Under the pieces are notes generated by a model. The model was given only the letters and a program-made list of their open reading frames with translations. It searched no databases and was not told where the DNA came from. From positions 28,868 through 92,867 of the forward strand of contig JABARQ010000042.1 of NCBI GenBank assembly GCA_019186985.1: 64,000 nucleotides of DNA, given 5' to 3'. Shown piece after piece: positions 36,672 to 46,283 of this stretch; positions within the stretch are counted from its first letter, which is position 1, and each line of letters opens with the position of its first letter. The stretch is from Prosthecobacter sp. Its GTDB lineage: Bacteria > Verrucomicrobiota > Verrucomicrobiia > Verrucomicrobiales > Verrucomicrobiaceae. The translations under genes and the position numbers were made by a program.

Positions 36672-38135
36672 ATGCCGCCTCCCCCGGGCATCCAGCCACC
36701 TGCTTCGGACATCGTCACGCTCAGTCTGATCTCGCACACCAATGCGGGCAAGACGACCCTGGCGCGCACGCTCCTCCGCCAGGATGTCGGCGAGGTCCGG
36801 GACGCTGCGCATGTGACCCTTTTCAACGAATCCTACAGGCTGCTGGAGCAGGACGCCCGGCTGCTGCGGCTCTGGGACACTCCGGGCTTTGGCGACAGCG
36901 CACGGCTGCTGAAACGGCTGCAGCGCGAGCGCAACCCCATCCTCTGGTTCATCTCCCAGACCTGGGACCGCCTCACCGACAAGCCCCTCTGGTGCAGCCA
37001 GCAGGCGCTGAAAAACGTCCGCGAGGAGGCCGACGTGGTGCTCTACCTCGTCAACGCCACCGAACCGCCCGAAGTCGCCGCCTACATCTCCCCCGAGATG
37101 GAAATCCTCGGCTGGGTGGGCAAGCCGGTGCTAGTCCTTCTCAACCAGACCGGCCCCGCGCAGGAAGCCTCCCTTGAGGAGGCCGAGGTCAACGCCTGGC
37201 GCGAACATCTCAAGCAGTGGCCGATGGTCCGGGAAGTCCTCTGCCTTGATGCCTTCGCCCGCTGCTGGGTTCAGGAAAACCGGCTCATGGACAGCCTGGC
37301 GCCGCTGGTTTCAGAGACCAAGGCCGATGCCTTCAAGCACCTGCGCCGCGCCTGGCATCAGCGCAACGAGGAGGTCTTCCGGCAGTCCAGCCGCATCCTC
37401 GCCGAACTCCTCACCGCCGCCGTCGTCGATGGCATCGAGGTGCGCGGCGAGACGCTGTGGGAGCGCATCGGCATCGGCCGCAGTGAGCTGAACAAGGAAT
37501 ACCAGGACGCCCGCGAGCAGCTCGCCACACGCCTCGCCGACCGCCTGGTGCTCGCGACCAACCAGTTGATCGACCTGCATGGCCTGGAGGGCGAGGCCGC
37601 CCGACGGCTTGGCAGGCTCACCCAGGAGCAGTTTCACCTGCCCGCCCAGGTGCCCGAGGCCATCTGGAGCGTCGTCGGCAGTGTCGCCGGAGGCGCCATG
37701 GGCGGCCTGATCGCCGACCTCAAGATGGGCGGCATGACCTTTGGCGGCGGCGCCCTCGTCGGCGGCCTGGCCGCAGGCATCGGGGCCTATGCCCTGATCA
37801 AAAGCTACAACCTCGTGCGTGGAGGCGACCACCGCCTGCACTGGTCCTGCGAGCACTTCCGCGAGCAGGTGCGGCTGGCCATGCTCACCTACCTCGCCGT
37901 CGCCCATTTCGGCCGGGGCCGGGGGGAATGGCAGGAAAGCGCCGAACCCGCCCATTGGAACACGGTTTGCGGCCAGATCCTCGATGAACACGAGGACGGC
38001 ATCACCCGGCTGTGGAAGTCCGGCGTCGAATCCAACGCCATGCCGGACAGCCTCTCCAAGTCCGCCCACGCGCTCATTCATGACTGCCTGAGCTGCGTGC
38101 TCGTCCGGCTCTACCCGGCCACGAGCAAAACCTGA
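36672..38135 (+). CDS. Membrane-associated GTPase with DUF3482
   Basis: A 487-residue protein. The N-terminal Era/Obg-like G domain has G1 SHTNAGKTTLAR, G3 LWDTPGFGDS and LLNQTGP in the G4 position (NQTG instead of NKxD). The C-terminal half contains a glycine-rich hydrophobic hairpin (IWSVVGSVAGGAMGGLIADLKMGGMTFGGGALVGGLAAGIGAYAL) as in DUF3482 proteins of the YfjP/LeoA-like group. A role in envelope or membrane maintenance is inferred. The GTG/ATG choice is uncertain; the ATG at 36672 puts the P-loop near residue 24. Confidence 0.8.
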   Translation: MPPPPGIQPPASDIVTLSLISHTNAGKTTLARTLLRQDVGEVRDAAHVTLFNESYRLLEQDARLLRLWDTPGFGDSARLLKRLQRERNPILWFISQTWDRLTDKPLWCSQQALKNVREEADVVLYLVNATEPPEVAAYISPEMEILGWVGKPVLVLLNQTGPAQEASLEEAEVNAWREHLKQWPMVREVLCLDAFARCWVQENRLMDSLAPLVSETKADAFKHLRRAWHQRNEEVFRQSSRILAELLTAAVVDGIEVRGETLWERIGIGRSELNKEYQDAREQLATRLADRLVLATNQLIDLHGLEGEAARRLGRLTQEQFHLPAQVPEAIWSVVGSVAGGAMGGLIADLKMGGMTFGGGALVGGLAAGIGAYALIKSYNLVRGGDHRLHWSCEHFREQVRLAMLTYLAVAHFGRGRGEWQESAEPAHWNTVCGQILDEHEDGITRLWKSGVESNAMPDSLSKSAHALIHDCLSCVLVRLYPATSKT

Positions 38136-38167
38136 ATCATAATCAACGCGGACGGCGCGGGCTTTCT

Positions 38168-39556
38168 CTACTCGTCTCCGGACTCGTCCCCAGCATCACC
38201 GCCCTGGGCTCGGCGTGTGAAGCGCAGCAGGTAAACACGACGCGCATCCGCCTTCAGAGTGACCACGTCGTAATCCTCGATGCGCACCTTCTCCCCCGCC
38301 TTGGGCAGATGCCCGAGCAGGTGCGTGACATAACCACCGATGGTGCTGACTTCATCGCTCTCAATCTCCAGCCCGGCATGCTCGACCAGCTCATACAGGT
38401 TGAGCGTGCCGTCGACATCAAAGCTGTCCTCGCTGATGCGGCGGAACTCGCTCACCTCCTGGTCAAACTCGTCCTGGATGTCACCGACGATCTCCTCCAG
38501 CACGTTGTCCAGCGTCACGATGCCCACCGCGCCGCCGTATTCATCCACCGCCAGGGCGACGTGCGCGTGCTTGTCGAGGAAGAAGCGCAGCAGCTTGTCG
38601 ATCGGCATCAGCTCCGGCACCATCGGCAGCTCGCGGCGGATCTTGCGCATGTCCACCTGCGGCTGTCCGACAAGCCCCAGCAGATCCTTGATGTGGATCA
38701 TGCCGATGCTCTGGTCGAGATGCCCCTCGACGAGCGGATAACGCGTGTGCTTGTGGTCCACCGCACGCTTCAGGTTCGCCGCAAAGTCGTCCTCCACGTC
38801 CAGCGAGATCACCGCGTTGCGGGGCGTCATCACGTCGCGCACGCAGCGGTCGTTCAGCCCCAGCGCATTCAGCAGGATGTCCTTCTCCGTCTCCGTCACC
38901 TCCTTGGACTTCTGGCTTTCGGCGACGATGTGGCGCAGTTCCTCCTCGCTGTGGGCGATCTCGTGCTCGGACACCGCGTCCAGGCGGAAGAGGTACTTCA
39001 GCATCACGTTCGTGCTGCCGTTGAGGATGAAGATCGCCGGCTTCAGCAGCATGTAGAAAATGTGCAGGGGCCTGGCGATGAGCAGCGTGGTCTTCAGGGA
39101 CTTGCGGATGGCGAACACCTTCGGCGTCTGCTCCCCAAGAACCACATGCAGGTAGGTCACGATGGCATAGGCGATGACGATGGACACCCCGTGCACCATG
39201 GCGTCGCTGGTGATGCCCGCCTTGAAAAGCAGGGGCTGGATCACCGCCGCCACATAGGGCTCGCCAAAGATGCCCAGGGCGATGCTTGTCAGGGTGATGC
39301 CGAGCTGCCCGGCGGAGAGGTAGGCGTCCAGGTTCTTGGTTACCTGACGGGCGAACTTCGCGCCCTTCACCCCGTCCTCCTGGGCCGCCTGGAGCTGGCT
39401 GTCGCGAACCTTGACGATGGCAAACTCGGCCGCAACGAAGAAGGCGTTCAGCAGGACGATGACAAGGACGATGAGACCGTGCCAGCTCAGCTCACCCACA
39501 GTGAAATGCCACTCGCGAACGAGGTCGGCGGAGGCATTGGCGATGAAGAACAGCAT
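38168..39556 (-). CDS. CNNM/CBS-pair transporter-associated protein (CorC/HlyC/TlyC family)
   Basis: A 462-residue membrane protein. Residues ~25-200 are a CNNM/DUF21 transmembrane domain (WHGLIVLVIVLLNAFFVAAEFAIVKVRDSQL..., LGQLGITLTSIALGIFGEP). Two CBS domains follow (RDVMTPRNAVISLDVEDDF, KHTRYPLVEGHLDQSIGMIHIKDLL, LALAVDEYGGAVGIVTLDNVLEEIVGDIQDE), then the CorC_HlyC domain. Family members transport or regulate Mg/Co; older annotations call them haemolysins. It is followed on the minus strand by the convergent GTPase gene and preceded by the fmdB-like gene. Confidence 0.88.
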   Translation of the reverse strand: MLFFIANASADLVREWHFTVGELSWHGLIVLVIVLLNAFFVAAEFAIVKVRDSQLQAAQEDGVKGAKFARQVTKNLDAYLSAGQLGITLTSIALGIFGEPYVAAVIQPLLFKAGITSDAMVHGVSIVIAYAIVTYLHVVLGEQTPKVFAIRKSLKTTLLIARPLHIFYMLLKPAIFILNGSTNVMLKYLFRLDAVSEHEIAHSEEELRHIVAESQKSKEVTETEKDILLNALGLNDRCVRDVMTPRNAVISLDVEDDFAANLKRAVDHKHTRYPLVEGHLDQSIGMIHIKDLLGLVGQPQVDMRKIRRELPMVPELMPIDKLLRFFLDKHAHVALAVDEYGGAVGIVTLDNVLEEIVGDIQDEFDQEVSEFRRISEDSFDVDGTLNLYELVEHAGLEIESDEVSTIGGYVTHLLGHLPKAGEKVRIEDYDVVTLKADARRVYLLRFTRRAQGGDAGDESGDE

Positions 39557-39580
39557 GAAAAAGGGGGCTCGACCGGGGCC

Positions 39581-39832
39581 TCAGAGCTTCTCGTAGCTGC
39601 CATCACAGCGTTTTTCGAGGATGGTGAACCCGGCCTTCTTGGCATCGGAAACCGAAAGGGGCTTGGAGATTTTCGGGGTGCTGAAGCCCGTCACCAGCTT
39701 CTTCACCGGCTTACGGCAGAGCGGGCAGTGCGTCAGGGGCTCGCGGTCCATCGGGCGTCGCAGGTCAAAACCACGACGACAGCGCAGGCAACCTTCCGCA
39801 GGATTTTCGGCGATGTAGGAATAAATGGGCAT
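39581..39832 (-). CDS. FmdB-type zinc-ribbon protein
   Basis: An 83-residue protein starting MPIYSYIAENPAEGC, the hallmark start of FmdB/putative regulatory zinc-ribbon proteins, with the metal ligands CLRCRRGF and HCPLCRKPVKKL. The function of the family is unknown. It lies between rpsN and the CNNM protein gene on the same strand, after the rpsN terminator. Confidence 0.8.
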   Translation of the reverse strand: MPIYSYIAENPAEGCLRCRRGFDLRRPMDREPLTHCPLCRKPVKKLVTGFSTPKISKPLSVSDAKKAGFTILEKRCDGSYEKL

Positions 39833-39877
39833 CCTGTCGGGAGAAACACGGTGCGCGAGGCCGGGGACTTACAACAT

Positions 39878-39908
39878 CAAAGCCCAGGGAGGACGTCCCT
39901 GGGCTTTG
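39878..39908 (-). terminator. Terminator hairpin after rpsN
   Basis: CAAAGCCCAGGGA (39878-39890) pairs perfectly with TCCCTGGGCTTTG (39896-39908), a 13-bp stem with a 5-base loop, 30 bases downstream of the rpsN stop on the minus strand. The A/T pairs at the base of the stem help, but there is no long U tract. Confidence 0.65.
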
Positions 39909-39937
39909 CAAAATGGGGCGCGAAACGCGGAAGGCCG

Positions 39938-40207
39938 TTACCAGCTGGACTTGGTCACACCGGGGATGAGGCCGGCATTGGCCATTTCACGGAAGGTCAG
40001 ACGGGACATCTGGAAGCGGCGCAGGAAGGCGCGACGACGGCCGGACACGCGGCAGCGGTTCTTCAGACGGGTCGGGCTGGCATCACGGGGAAGCATGGTG
40101 AGGCCGACATAATCCTTGTTCGCCTTCAGCTCAGCACGGAGCTTGGCGTACTTATTGACGGTGTTTTGTTTGCGTTTTTCGCGTTCGAGCCAGCAGGTTT
40201 TTGCCAT
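39938..40207 (-). CDS. rpsN: 30S ribosomal protein S14
   Basis: An 89-residue protein from the ATG at 40207: [24 protein letters not shown], then the conserved tail [51 protein letters not shown]. This is the long, zinc-free form (C-minus) of S14, since the CxxC pairs of the short form are absent. It is a single gene away from the main ribosomal operon, with its own terminator. Confidence 0.97.
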   Translation of the reverse strand: MAKTCWLEREKRKQNTVNKYAKLRAELKANKDYVGLTMLPRDASPTRLKNRCRVSGRRRAFLRRFQMSRLTFREMANAGLIPGVTKSSW

Positions 40208-40338
40208 AGGGGCGGCGAAAGTGGCGGCTTCTTCCCATTTTGCAACGCAAATTTTCACAACATTCCGCCCTTCCTGGGCTCCTTCGGGGCAAATTCCCCC
40301 CGCCTCCCGAGGCCTGCCCAGCCCCGCCCCCTGCGGGT

Positions 40339-41199
40339 TCAGCGTTCCTCCAGCCTGACACGGTAGTTGCCGTTGACGCCGGGCAGGCGGGTGTAGGAAC
40401 GCTGGTGGCCGGAGGAAAAGCCGGCCAGGCCGGTGGCGGTCTGGGGAATCACGAGCTTGTGGGCGCCTTCGGCGTCCAGCCACTCGATCACGTCAGGACG
40501 CCCTTCCCGGCCATGCGCGACCTTGCCCGTCAGACCGTCGGGCAGGCTGGCCCGGTCGCCCTGAACGGAGATCTCCAGGATGCGATGCCTGAGAAGCAGG
40601 GGCTTGGACTCGCCAAACATCTGCTTCAGCGGCACCTGGCCGATGCCGAACGAGTCCTGCCTCAGCACGCCGGTCAGCTCCAGGCTGACCATGTGCGCCA
40701 CCAGCAGCATGCGGCGGGAATCCCGCGCCAGGGGCGGTGTGCGGGAGTCGATCCAGCGGTTGATCGCCGCCTGCCTGAGGGCAAAGGCCGAACGTTCGCG
40801 AAGCAGGTCAGGATAAAGCCGGCGCGCCTCCGCCTCCATCTTCTCACGAACCTTGGGATCGTCGGTGTACACATCGTTCACGTTCCAGAGATAGGGATCG
40901 TGGTGATGCTTGAAATGCCGCTGCGTCTCCATGACGCGGTTGTAGACCGCCGCCGCCGGCGGCCCCGGGTTCACCGGCTGGCCTTTCTCATCCAGCACGG
41001 CTCCGGCCTTGCTGCCCAGCCTGCCGATGTTTTCACGCTTCTCACGTGCAGGAAGCTCGTTTCGCTGACCGCGCTCAAAGGCGCGCTGCCGGGCCGCCTC
41101 CCGCTCCTTCGCAGCCTTGTCAAAGGGGCTGGCTTCCTGGGCCGCGCCCACCAGCGCCACCAGCAAAAAAGCAAGCAGGCGTGTGGCGGGGCTGTTCAT
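40339..41199 (-). CDS. Exported protein of unknown function
   Basis: A 286-residue protein; the start at 41199 ([23 protein letters not shown]) is a signal peptide. A charged helical region follows ([32 protein letters not shown]), then [36 protein letters not shown] and a C-terminal domain with [29 protein letters not shown] recognise no family. The downstream gene is rpsN (131 bases away) and the upstream one is the DUF1080 gene (11 bases away), so it is probably co-transcribed with the latter. Confidence 0.55.
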   Translation of the reverse strand: MNSPATRLLAFLLVALVGAAQEASPFDKAAKEREAARQRAFERGQRNELPAREKRENIGRLGSKAGAVLDEKGQPVNPGPPAAAVYNRVMETQRHFKHHHDPYLWNVNDVYTDDPKVREKMEAEARRLYPDLLRERSAFALRQAAINRWIDSRTPPLARDSRRMLLVAHMVSLELTGVLRQDSFGIGQVPLKQMFGESKPLLLRHRILEISVQGDRASLPDGLTGKVAHGREGRPDVIEWLDAEGAHKLVIPQTATGLAGFSSGHQRSYTRLPGVNGNYRVRLEER

Positions 41200-41210
41200 G
41201 GCGGGCCGGA

Positions 41211-41864
41211 TTAAAGCTCCCTGATGCGGATGCTCTTGTACCAGACCTTGTCGTGATGGTCGGTGATCATGATTTTGCCATGCCCGGGGGCAAAGCCTTC
41301 CTTCTTCTTGAACTTGCTGGCGGCGATGCGCTCCTTCCACTCGCTGCCGGTTGTGTCGGCCTCGCAGACAAGCCTGCCGTTCAGCCAGTGCTCGATCCGG
41401 CCATCCTTGACCACGACCTTGCTGAGGTTCCACTGGCCCGGAGGATTGAGCGGCTTGTCCTTCGCAGGCTCCTTGATGTCATAAATGCTGGCGGTGACGC
41501 GGCTGCCGCCCTTGAGGCCGTCGGGATGCCTGGAGTCATCGATCATCTGGTATTCGATGCCGAGCCATTCCTTGCCGCCGACCTTGGTCACCCAGTACTT
41601 CACGCCGTTATTGCCGCCGGGGTCCACCTTCCACTCCCATTCGAGCTCGAAGTTCGTGTACTCCTTGTCGCTGAGCAGGTTGCCGCCGGGCATGCCGTTG
41701 AGATGCAGGGCACCGTTGTCAATCACCCAGCCCGCACCGACAGGCTTGCCGTCGGCGGAGGTCCAGCCGGCCAGCGACCGGCCGTCAAAAAGGGACACGA
41801 AGTCAGCCGCGCAGGCGGCGTGAACAAAAAGGGTGGCAAGAACGGGGAGGAGGAGCTTTTTCAT
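41211..41864 (-). CDS. Exported DUF1080 (3-keto-disaccharide hydrolase-like) protein
   Basis: A 217-residue protein starting at 41864 (MKKLLLPVLATLFVHAACAAD, signal peptide). The jelly-roll signature FVSLFDGRSLAGWTSADGKPVGAGWVIDNGALHL, FELEWEWKVDPGGNNGVKYWV, GIEYQMIDDSRH and WNLSKVVVKDGRIEHWLNGRLV is that of DUF1080, a concanavalin-like glycan-active fold very expanded in Planctomycetota and Verrucomicrobiota. Some members hydrolyse 3-keto-glycosides. The substrate here is unknown. Confidence 0.85.
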   Translation of the reverse strand: MKKLLLPVLATLFVHAACAADFVSLFDGRSLAGWTSADGKPVGAGWVIDNGALHLNGMPGGNLLSDKEYTNFELEWEWKVDPGGNNGVKYWVTKVGGKEWLGIEYQMIDDSRHPDGLKGGSRVTASIYDIKEPAKDKPLNPPGQWNLSKVVVKDGRIEHWLNGRLVCEADTTGSEWKERIAASKFKKKEGFAPGHGKIMITDHHDKVWYKSIRIREL

Positions 41865-41901
41865 CAGGATTGAAGACGGGCTTGGAAACGAGCAACAGGG
41901 C

Positions 41902-42972
41902 TCAGTCATACGCGATGCTCTCAAAAAAGGCGCCGCCGAGCATCTGTTCTCCGTCATAGAGGGCGCAAATCTGGCCCGGCGTCAGGGCACGCTGCGGTTC
42001 ATGATAGACCAGTGTCGCCCGCCCCTCGCCCAGCGGAATGAAATCAGCCAGGCCGGCCGGGCAGCGATAGCGAGGCTGGGCGTTCAGCGTCCTGGCCTCG
42101 GCCCAGGGCTCCCCGGTCGTGGAAAGTCCGGACAACGTGCAGCGCCGCGCCCAGAGCAGCGGCGTGTCGGGACGCTCGATGGCGATGACCAGCTCGTTTT
42201 TTTCCGGGCGCTTGGCCACGACCACATAGGCCTGCTTGTGCAGCGGGCTGGCCACGCCGATGCCCTTGCGCTGGCCGAGGGTGTATAGGTGCAGGCCCTT
42301 GTGCCGGCCCAGCACCTTCCCTTCCAGGTCGACGATCGGCCCCGGCGAATCCGGCACGAAGGCGCGCAGGAAGTCCTCCATCTTCACCTGGCCGATGAAG
42401 CAGATGCCCTGGCTGTCCTTCTTGTCCGCCGTCTTCAAGCCGAGCCGCCGGGCCTCGTCACGCAGCTCCGCCTTGAGCAGATGGCCGATGGGAAACAGGG
42501 CGATGCGCGCCTGCTCGGGCCGCATCATGGCGAGGAAATAGGTCTGGTCCTTGTTGGGATCGACACCGCGCAGGATGCCCTGCTGGCCGGACTTGCGGGC
42601 GTAATGCCCGGTGGCGATGGCCTCGTAGCCGCGCTCCTTCGCCCAGTCCCAGAGCACGCCGAACTTCATCTCGCGGTTGCACATCACGTCCGGGTTCGGC
42701 GTGATGCCGCTTTCGTAGCCCTCAAGCAGGTATTTCACCACCCGCTCCCGGTATTCGCGCATCAGGTTCACAACCTCGAACTCGATGCCGAGCTGATCCG
42801 CCACGGCACGGGCGTCGGTGATGTCCTCCTCCCACGGGCAGTGGCCGAGGATGCCCTCCTCGTTGATCCAGTTCTTCATGTAGGCCCCGGTCACCTCATG
42901 ACCTTCGCGGACCAGCAGGGCCGTGGCCAGGCTGCTGTCCACGCCTCCGGACATGGCGGCCAGGATCTTCAT
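41902..42972 (-). CDS. mnmA: tRNA-specific 2-thiouridylase
   Basis: A 356-residue enzyme that thiolates U34 of tRNA for Lys, Glu and Gln. The ATP-binding PP-loop is [15 protein letters not shown] near the start; the catalytic cysteines lie in [13 protein letters not shown] (about residue 101) and [16 protein letters not shown] (about residue 200). The C-terminal barrel ([15 protein letters not shown]...[21 protein letters not shown]) is also typical. It lies 19 bases downstream of ffh on the same strand. Confidence 0.97.
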   Translation of the reverse strand: MKILAAMSGGVDSSLATALLVREGHEVTGAYMKNWINEEGILGHCPWEEDITDARAVADQLGIEFEVVNLMREYRERVVKYLLEGYESGITPNPDVMCNREMKFGVLWDWAKERGYEAIATGHYARKSGQQGILRGVDPNKDQTYFLAMMRPEQARIALFPIGHLLKAELRDEARRLGLKTADKKDSQGICFIGQVKMEDFLRAFVPDSPGPIVDLEGKVLGRHKGLHLYTLGQRKGIGVASPLHKQAYVVVAKRPEKNELVIAIERPDTPLLWARRCTLSGLSTTGEPWAEARTLNAQPRYRCPAGLADFIPLGEGRATLVYHEPQRALTPGQICALYDGEQMLGGAFFESIAYD

Positions 42973-42990
42973 CGTCGCACAGGATTGAAA

Positions 42991-44472
42991 TCAGAAACGG
43001 AAACCCTTGGGCAGCTTGGGCTTGCCGCCGCCACCGCCGGGATTGAGCTTGCGCAGCAGCTTCGACTTCGGCGCGCCGCCCTTCATCATGCCAGGCAGGC
43101 CGCCCATGCCTCCCATGCCGGGAAGACCGCCCATGCCAGGCATTCCGCCAGGACCGCCGCCGCCCATCATGCCGCCGGCCAGGGCCGCCATCATGCCCTT
43201 GTTGCCCATCAGCTTGCGCATCATTTCATACTGCTGCACGAGCTGGTTCACCTCCATCACAGGCCGCCCGGCACCGCCGGCGATGCGCTTGCGACGGCTG
43301 CCGTTGAGCACGTCCGGGTTCGAGCGCTCCTTCGGGGTCATGGAAAGGATGATGGCCTCGGTGTGCTTCAACTTCTTGTCATCCACGCCGGGCATGTTCT
43401 TCAGCGCGCCCATGCCGGGCAGCATGCCAAGGATGCCCTCGAGCGGCCCCAGGCGCTTCATGAACTTGAGCTGCTTGAGGAAGTCGTTGAAGTCGAACTT
43501 GTTCTCTTCAAAGCGGCGCATCATGCTCATCGCCTCCTTCTCGTCGATCTCCTCCGCGGCCTTCTCGACGAGGCTGACGACATCGCCCATGCCCAGGATG
43601 CGCTGGGCCATGCGGTCGGGGTGGAAGACCTCGAGCTGGTCCACCTTCTCGCCCACGCCCAGGAACTTCACCGGGCAGCCGGTCACCTGGCGCATGGAAA
43701 GCAGCGCACCACCGCGGGCGTCGCCGTCCAGCTTGGTCATGACGAGGCCGGTGATGGTCACGGTTTCGTGAAACTTCGCCGCCACGCTCACCGCCTGCTG
43801 GCCGGTCGCCGCATCGGCAACCAAAAGCGTTTCATCGGGACGTACCAGGTCGCGCACCTGGCGCAGCTCGGCGAGCAGCTCGTCGTCCACCTCCTGACGG
43901 CCGGCGGTGTCAAAGATCGCCACGCCGCCACCCTGCTCCTCCAGCCACTTCAGCGCCGCGCGGGTCGCCTTCACCGGGTCGGTCTCACCCTGGGCAGGCA
44001 CGCAGACGGGCACGCCAAGCTGCTGACCGAGGACCTGGAGCTGGGTGATGGCCGCCGGGCGGTAGAGGTCGAGCGCGATGAGCAGCGGCCGCCTTCCCTG
44101 CTTCTTCAGCCAGCCCGCCAGCTTGGCGGAGGTGGTGGTCTTGCCCGCACCGTTCAGACCCACCATGAGGATGCGCTGGGTCGGCGCCGGATTCAGCTCC
44201 GTGGCGTCGCTGCCCAGGATCTTGGTCAGCTCGTCATGGAAGATTTTGACGATCATCTGGCCGGGGCTGACGGTGCGCAGCACCTCCTCGCCCAGGGCGC
44301 GCTGCTTCACGGCCTCGATCAGGTCCTTGGTGACCTTGAAGTCCACGTCGGCCTCCAGCAGGGCCATGCGGATGTCCTTCATCGCGTCGGCGATGTTGGA
44401 TTCGCTGATCTTGCCGAGCCCGCGCAGCTTGCGGAAGGCGTCTTCGAGTTTTTCGGTGAGGAGCGAGAACAT
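42991..44472 (-). CDS. ffh: Signal recognition particle protein Ffh
   Basis: A 493-residue GTPase that delivers nascent membrane proteins to the translocon with 4.5S RNA. Order: N domain (LTEKLEDAFRKLRGLGKISESNI), G domain (GLNGAGKTTTSAKLA, FDTAGRQEVDDELL, VMTKLDGDARGGA), and the M domain (RMGPLEGILGMLPGM-like segment, ILSMTPKERSNPDVLNGSRRKRIAGGAGRPVMEVNQLV). The tail is a long Met/Gly-rich stretch (GGGPGGMPGMGGLPGMGGMGG). mnmA follows closely, and the phosphatase gene ends 22 bases upstream. Confidence 0.97.
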   Translation of the reverse strand: MFSLLTEKLEDAFRKLRGLGKISESNIADAMKDIRMALLEADVDFKVTKDLIEAVKQRALGEEVLRTVSPGQMIVKIFHDELTKILGSDATELNPAPTQRILMVGLNGAGKTTTSAKLAGWLKKQGRRPLLIALDLYRPAAITQLQVLGQQLGVPVCVPAQGETDPVKATRAALKWLEEQGGGVAIFDTAGRQEVDDELLAELRQVRDLVRPDETLLVADAATGQQAVSVAAKFHETVTITGLVMTKLDGDARGGALLSMRQVTGCPVKFLGVGEKVDQLEVFHPDRMAQRILGMGDVVSLVEKAAEEIDEKEAMSMMRRFEENKFDFNDFLKQLKFMKRLGPLEGILGMLPGMGALKNMPGVDDKKLKHTEAIILSMTPKERSNPDVLNGSRRKRIAGGAGRPVMEVNQLVQQYEMMRKLMGNKGMMAALAGGMMGGGGPGGMPGMGGLPGMGGMGGLPGMMKGGAPKSKLLRKLNPGGGGGKPKLPKGFRF

Positions 44473-44493
44473 AAGGGGACGTGACTTGAAAGG

Positions 44494-45156
44494 TTAGGCG
44501 GCGGCGGGCGGGCAGAAGTTCAGCAGCTCGATCTCGAAGGCATGTTTCTTCTCCGGCTGGACCTCGACGACGCTGATGCTGCCGTAATCAATGTTGAAAT
44601 GGGCCATGTGACGCAGCGGCTGGCCGAGCAGCAGGGCCAGGATGACGCGGATGATGCCGCCATGGCAGAAGACCGCGACGCGCCGGTGCGGGTTGTCGTG
44701 AAGGATCTTCTGAAGCGCGGGCTGGACCCGATGCTCCAGCTCGGCGGCGGATTCGCCGTTCGGGATGCCGCTGGCCTCGATGATCTCCAGCCAGTCGAAG
44801 GCGCTGACGCCAAAATGCTCCTGCACGCCATCCCAGCGGTAGCCGGTCCAGTCGCCAAAATCGACCTCGCGCAGCGCGGGGATGTTCACCGGCTTCAGCC
44901 CCAGGCGTTCCGAAAGCGGGGCCAGGGTCTGCTGCACGCGCTTCAGCGGGCTGGCATAGATGGCGTCCAGGGGCGTGTCCTTGAGCCAGTCCGAAGCCGC
45001 CTGCGCCTGGCTCATCCCCAGCGGGGAGAGTCCCATGTCAATGCGACAGCCGCCAAAGACCTTGTGATAACGCTCCTCCACCTCGCCGTGACGGATGAGG
45101 TAAAGCTGGGTCGGGTGGTTGGGCAGGTGCAGTTTCAAGACCCCCTGCCATGACAC
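44494..45156 (-). CDS. Histidine phosphatase (phosphoglycerate-mutase-like) family protein
   Basis: A 220-residue protein with the catalytic LIRHGEVEER near the N-terminus, the second catalytic region YASPLKRVQQTL, and VAVFCHGGIIRVILA holding the second active-site His. This matches the branch that includes GpmB, CobC and other acid phosphatases; the substrate cannot be assigned. The frame starts at a GTG at 45156 (weak), with a possible TTG start a few codons in. Confidence 0.8.
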   Translation of the reverse strand: MSWQGVLKLHLPNHPTQLYLIRHGEVEERYHKVFGGCRIDMGLSPLGMSQAQAASDWLKDTPLDAIYASPLKRVQQTLAPLSERLGLKPVNIPALREVDFGDWTGYRWDGVQEHFGVSAFDWLEIIEASGIPNGESAAELEHRVQPALQKILHDNPHRRVAVFCHGGIIRVILALLLGQPLRHMAHFNIDYGSISVVEVQPEKKHAFEIELLNFCPPAAA

Positions 45157-45179
45157 GGAAGCCGCCCCGGGGCAAGAGC

Positions 45180-46037
45180 CTAGACGACCTCCACGCAGAT
45201 GGCGGTGCAGTTGTCCCGGCCCGACTCCGACACGGCATGCTCGACGACCTTGAAGGCCCTGGGCTTGTCTTCCACGGGCGCCCGCAGGTGCTCCTCGACC
45301 CGGAAGTCCCAGAGGGCGTCCGTAATGCCGTCGGAACAGAGCAGGAAGCGGTCGCCGGACTGGTAGCGCACGCTGCCGATGTGTGGACGCACAATTTGTT
45401 GCCCGGCCCCGAGCGCCTGGTCCAGCCGGTTGCGGCCCGGATGGGTGCGCGCCTCCCGTTCATTAAGCTTTCCCTGGCGGCGCAGCCAGCCGACATGCGT
45501 GTGGTCCTCGGTGACCTGCACCAGCTTGCCTCCCTGGGGCAGGTAGTAGATCCGGCTGTCTCCCACATGGGCGAAGTGCATCACCTCCGGCGTGAAGCAG
45601 GCCAGGCTCAGCGTCGCGCCCATGCCATGGCATTCGGCATAGACACGGCCCATCTTGGAAATCTCCTCATGCACCTTCAGGCAGATCTCCTCCAGCACGT
45701 CGCCAAAGCCCGAGCTCAGGCCCTGGGCGGCCAGCTTGTAGCTGCGCGGCATCAGCCGCATCACCTGCTGCACGACCATCCTGCTGGCGAACTCGCCCGA
45801 CTTCGCCCCGCCCATGCCGTCGCTGACGGCAAAGACAAAGTCACCCGCCTGGAGCGAGGACTCGCCGATCTTGCCCAGGTAGCGCACCTCGTTGGCGTCG
45901 TAGGTCAGGGCGAGGAAGGAATCCTCGTTGTTCTGGCGGAAACGGCCCACATGGGTCATGCCGGACCAGATCAGCCGGGGCACGGCGGCGGCTTCAGATG
46001 AATCAGGGTTGGAGGGTGTCACGTCGGGAGAAGTCAC
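45180..46037 (-). CDS. PP2C-type serine/threonine protein phosphatase
   Basis: A protein of about 285 residues in the PP2C (PPM) family. Metal-binding and catalytic motifs are VGRFRQNNEDSF, FAVSDGMGGAKSGEFAS, AHVGDSRIYY, LCSDGITDAL and SESGRDNCTAICVEV. It probably reverses protein-kinase signalling. The start is unclear: the GTG at 46037 is used here; the open frame continues to a TTG at 46079. It is divergent from the CRISPR locus and marks the edge of the ordinary chromosome. Confidence 0.85.
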   Translation of the reverse strand: MTSPDVTPSNPDSSEAAAVPRLIWSGMTHVGRFRQNNEDSFLALTYDANEVRYLGKIGESSLQAGDFVFAVSDGMGGAKSGEFASRMVVQQVMRLMPRSYKLAAQGLSSGFGDVLEEICLKVHEEISKMGRVYAECHGMGATLSLACFTPEVMHFAHVGDSRIYYLPQGGKLVQVTEDHTHVGWLRRQGKLNEREARTHPGRNRLDQALGAGQQIVRPHIGSVRYQSGDRFLLCSDGITDALWDFRVEEHLRAPVEDKPRAFKVVEHAVSESGRDNCTAICVEVV

Positions 46038-46141
46038 CTTGGCAAAGAAACCCGCCCGGGCGCAAGCGCTCAGATGCAAGACCCAAACGCAAGCCCGACG
46101 GGAGAGTTCCGGGCTGTGAGGACGAACGGCCTACAGCGCCA

Positions 46142-46157
46142 GACATCCGCGGATGTC
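46142..46157. promoter_or_regulatory. 16-bp perfect palindrome upstream of cas10
   Basis: GACATCCGCGGATGTC reads the same on both strands. It lies in the divergent space between the PP2C gene and cas10, where a dimeric regulator could bind. A related sequence, GACATCCCCGGACATCC (50381-50397), occurs between cmr3 and cmr4. Confidence 0.4.
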
Positions 46158-46216
46158 CGGAAAAGCGCACCCAGAGAACTTCTAGTATATGAGTTGCAAC
46201 GACCCACACAAGAAGC

Positions 46217-46247
46217 TCGACAGCACCCGCGTAAATCTCTTAATAAT
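46217..46247 (+). promoter_or_regulatory. Candidate promoter of the CRISPR-Cas operon
   Basis: TCGACA (46217-46222, 5 of 6 to the -35 consensus) and AATAAT (46242-46247, 5 of 6 to the -10) with a 19-base gap, in the AT-rich stretch about 37 bases before the cas10 ATG. The spacing is long, so the call is weak. Confidence 0.35.
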
Positions 46248-46283
46248 TTACAACTTCATCTCCACAATCATCCAAGCTGCCCG

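Noticed and set aside
38309..40366. 685-codon plus-strand open frame opposite the CNNM, fmdB-like and rpsN genes
   Set aside because: The opposite strand has three clear genes with conserved motifs; this frame is antisense with an Asp/His/Val-rich composition.
42289..44484. 731-codon plus-strand open frame opposite ffh and mnmA
   Set aside because: Both opposite genes are highly conserved; the frame gives an Ala/His/Leu-rich sequence without any motif.
46074..46283. N-terminal extension of Cas10 by 70 residues
   Set aside because: It runs through the divergent regulatory region with a palindrome and AT-rich promoter-like sequence; Cmr2 similarity starts at the internal ATG.
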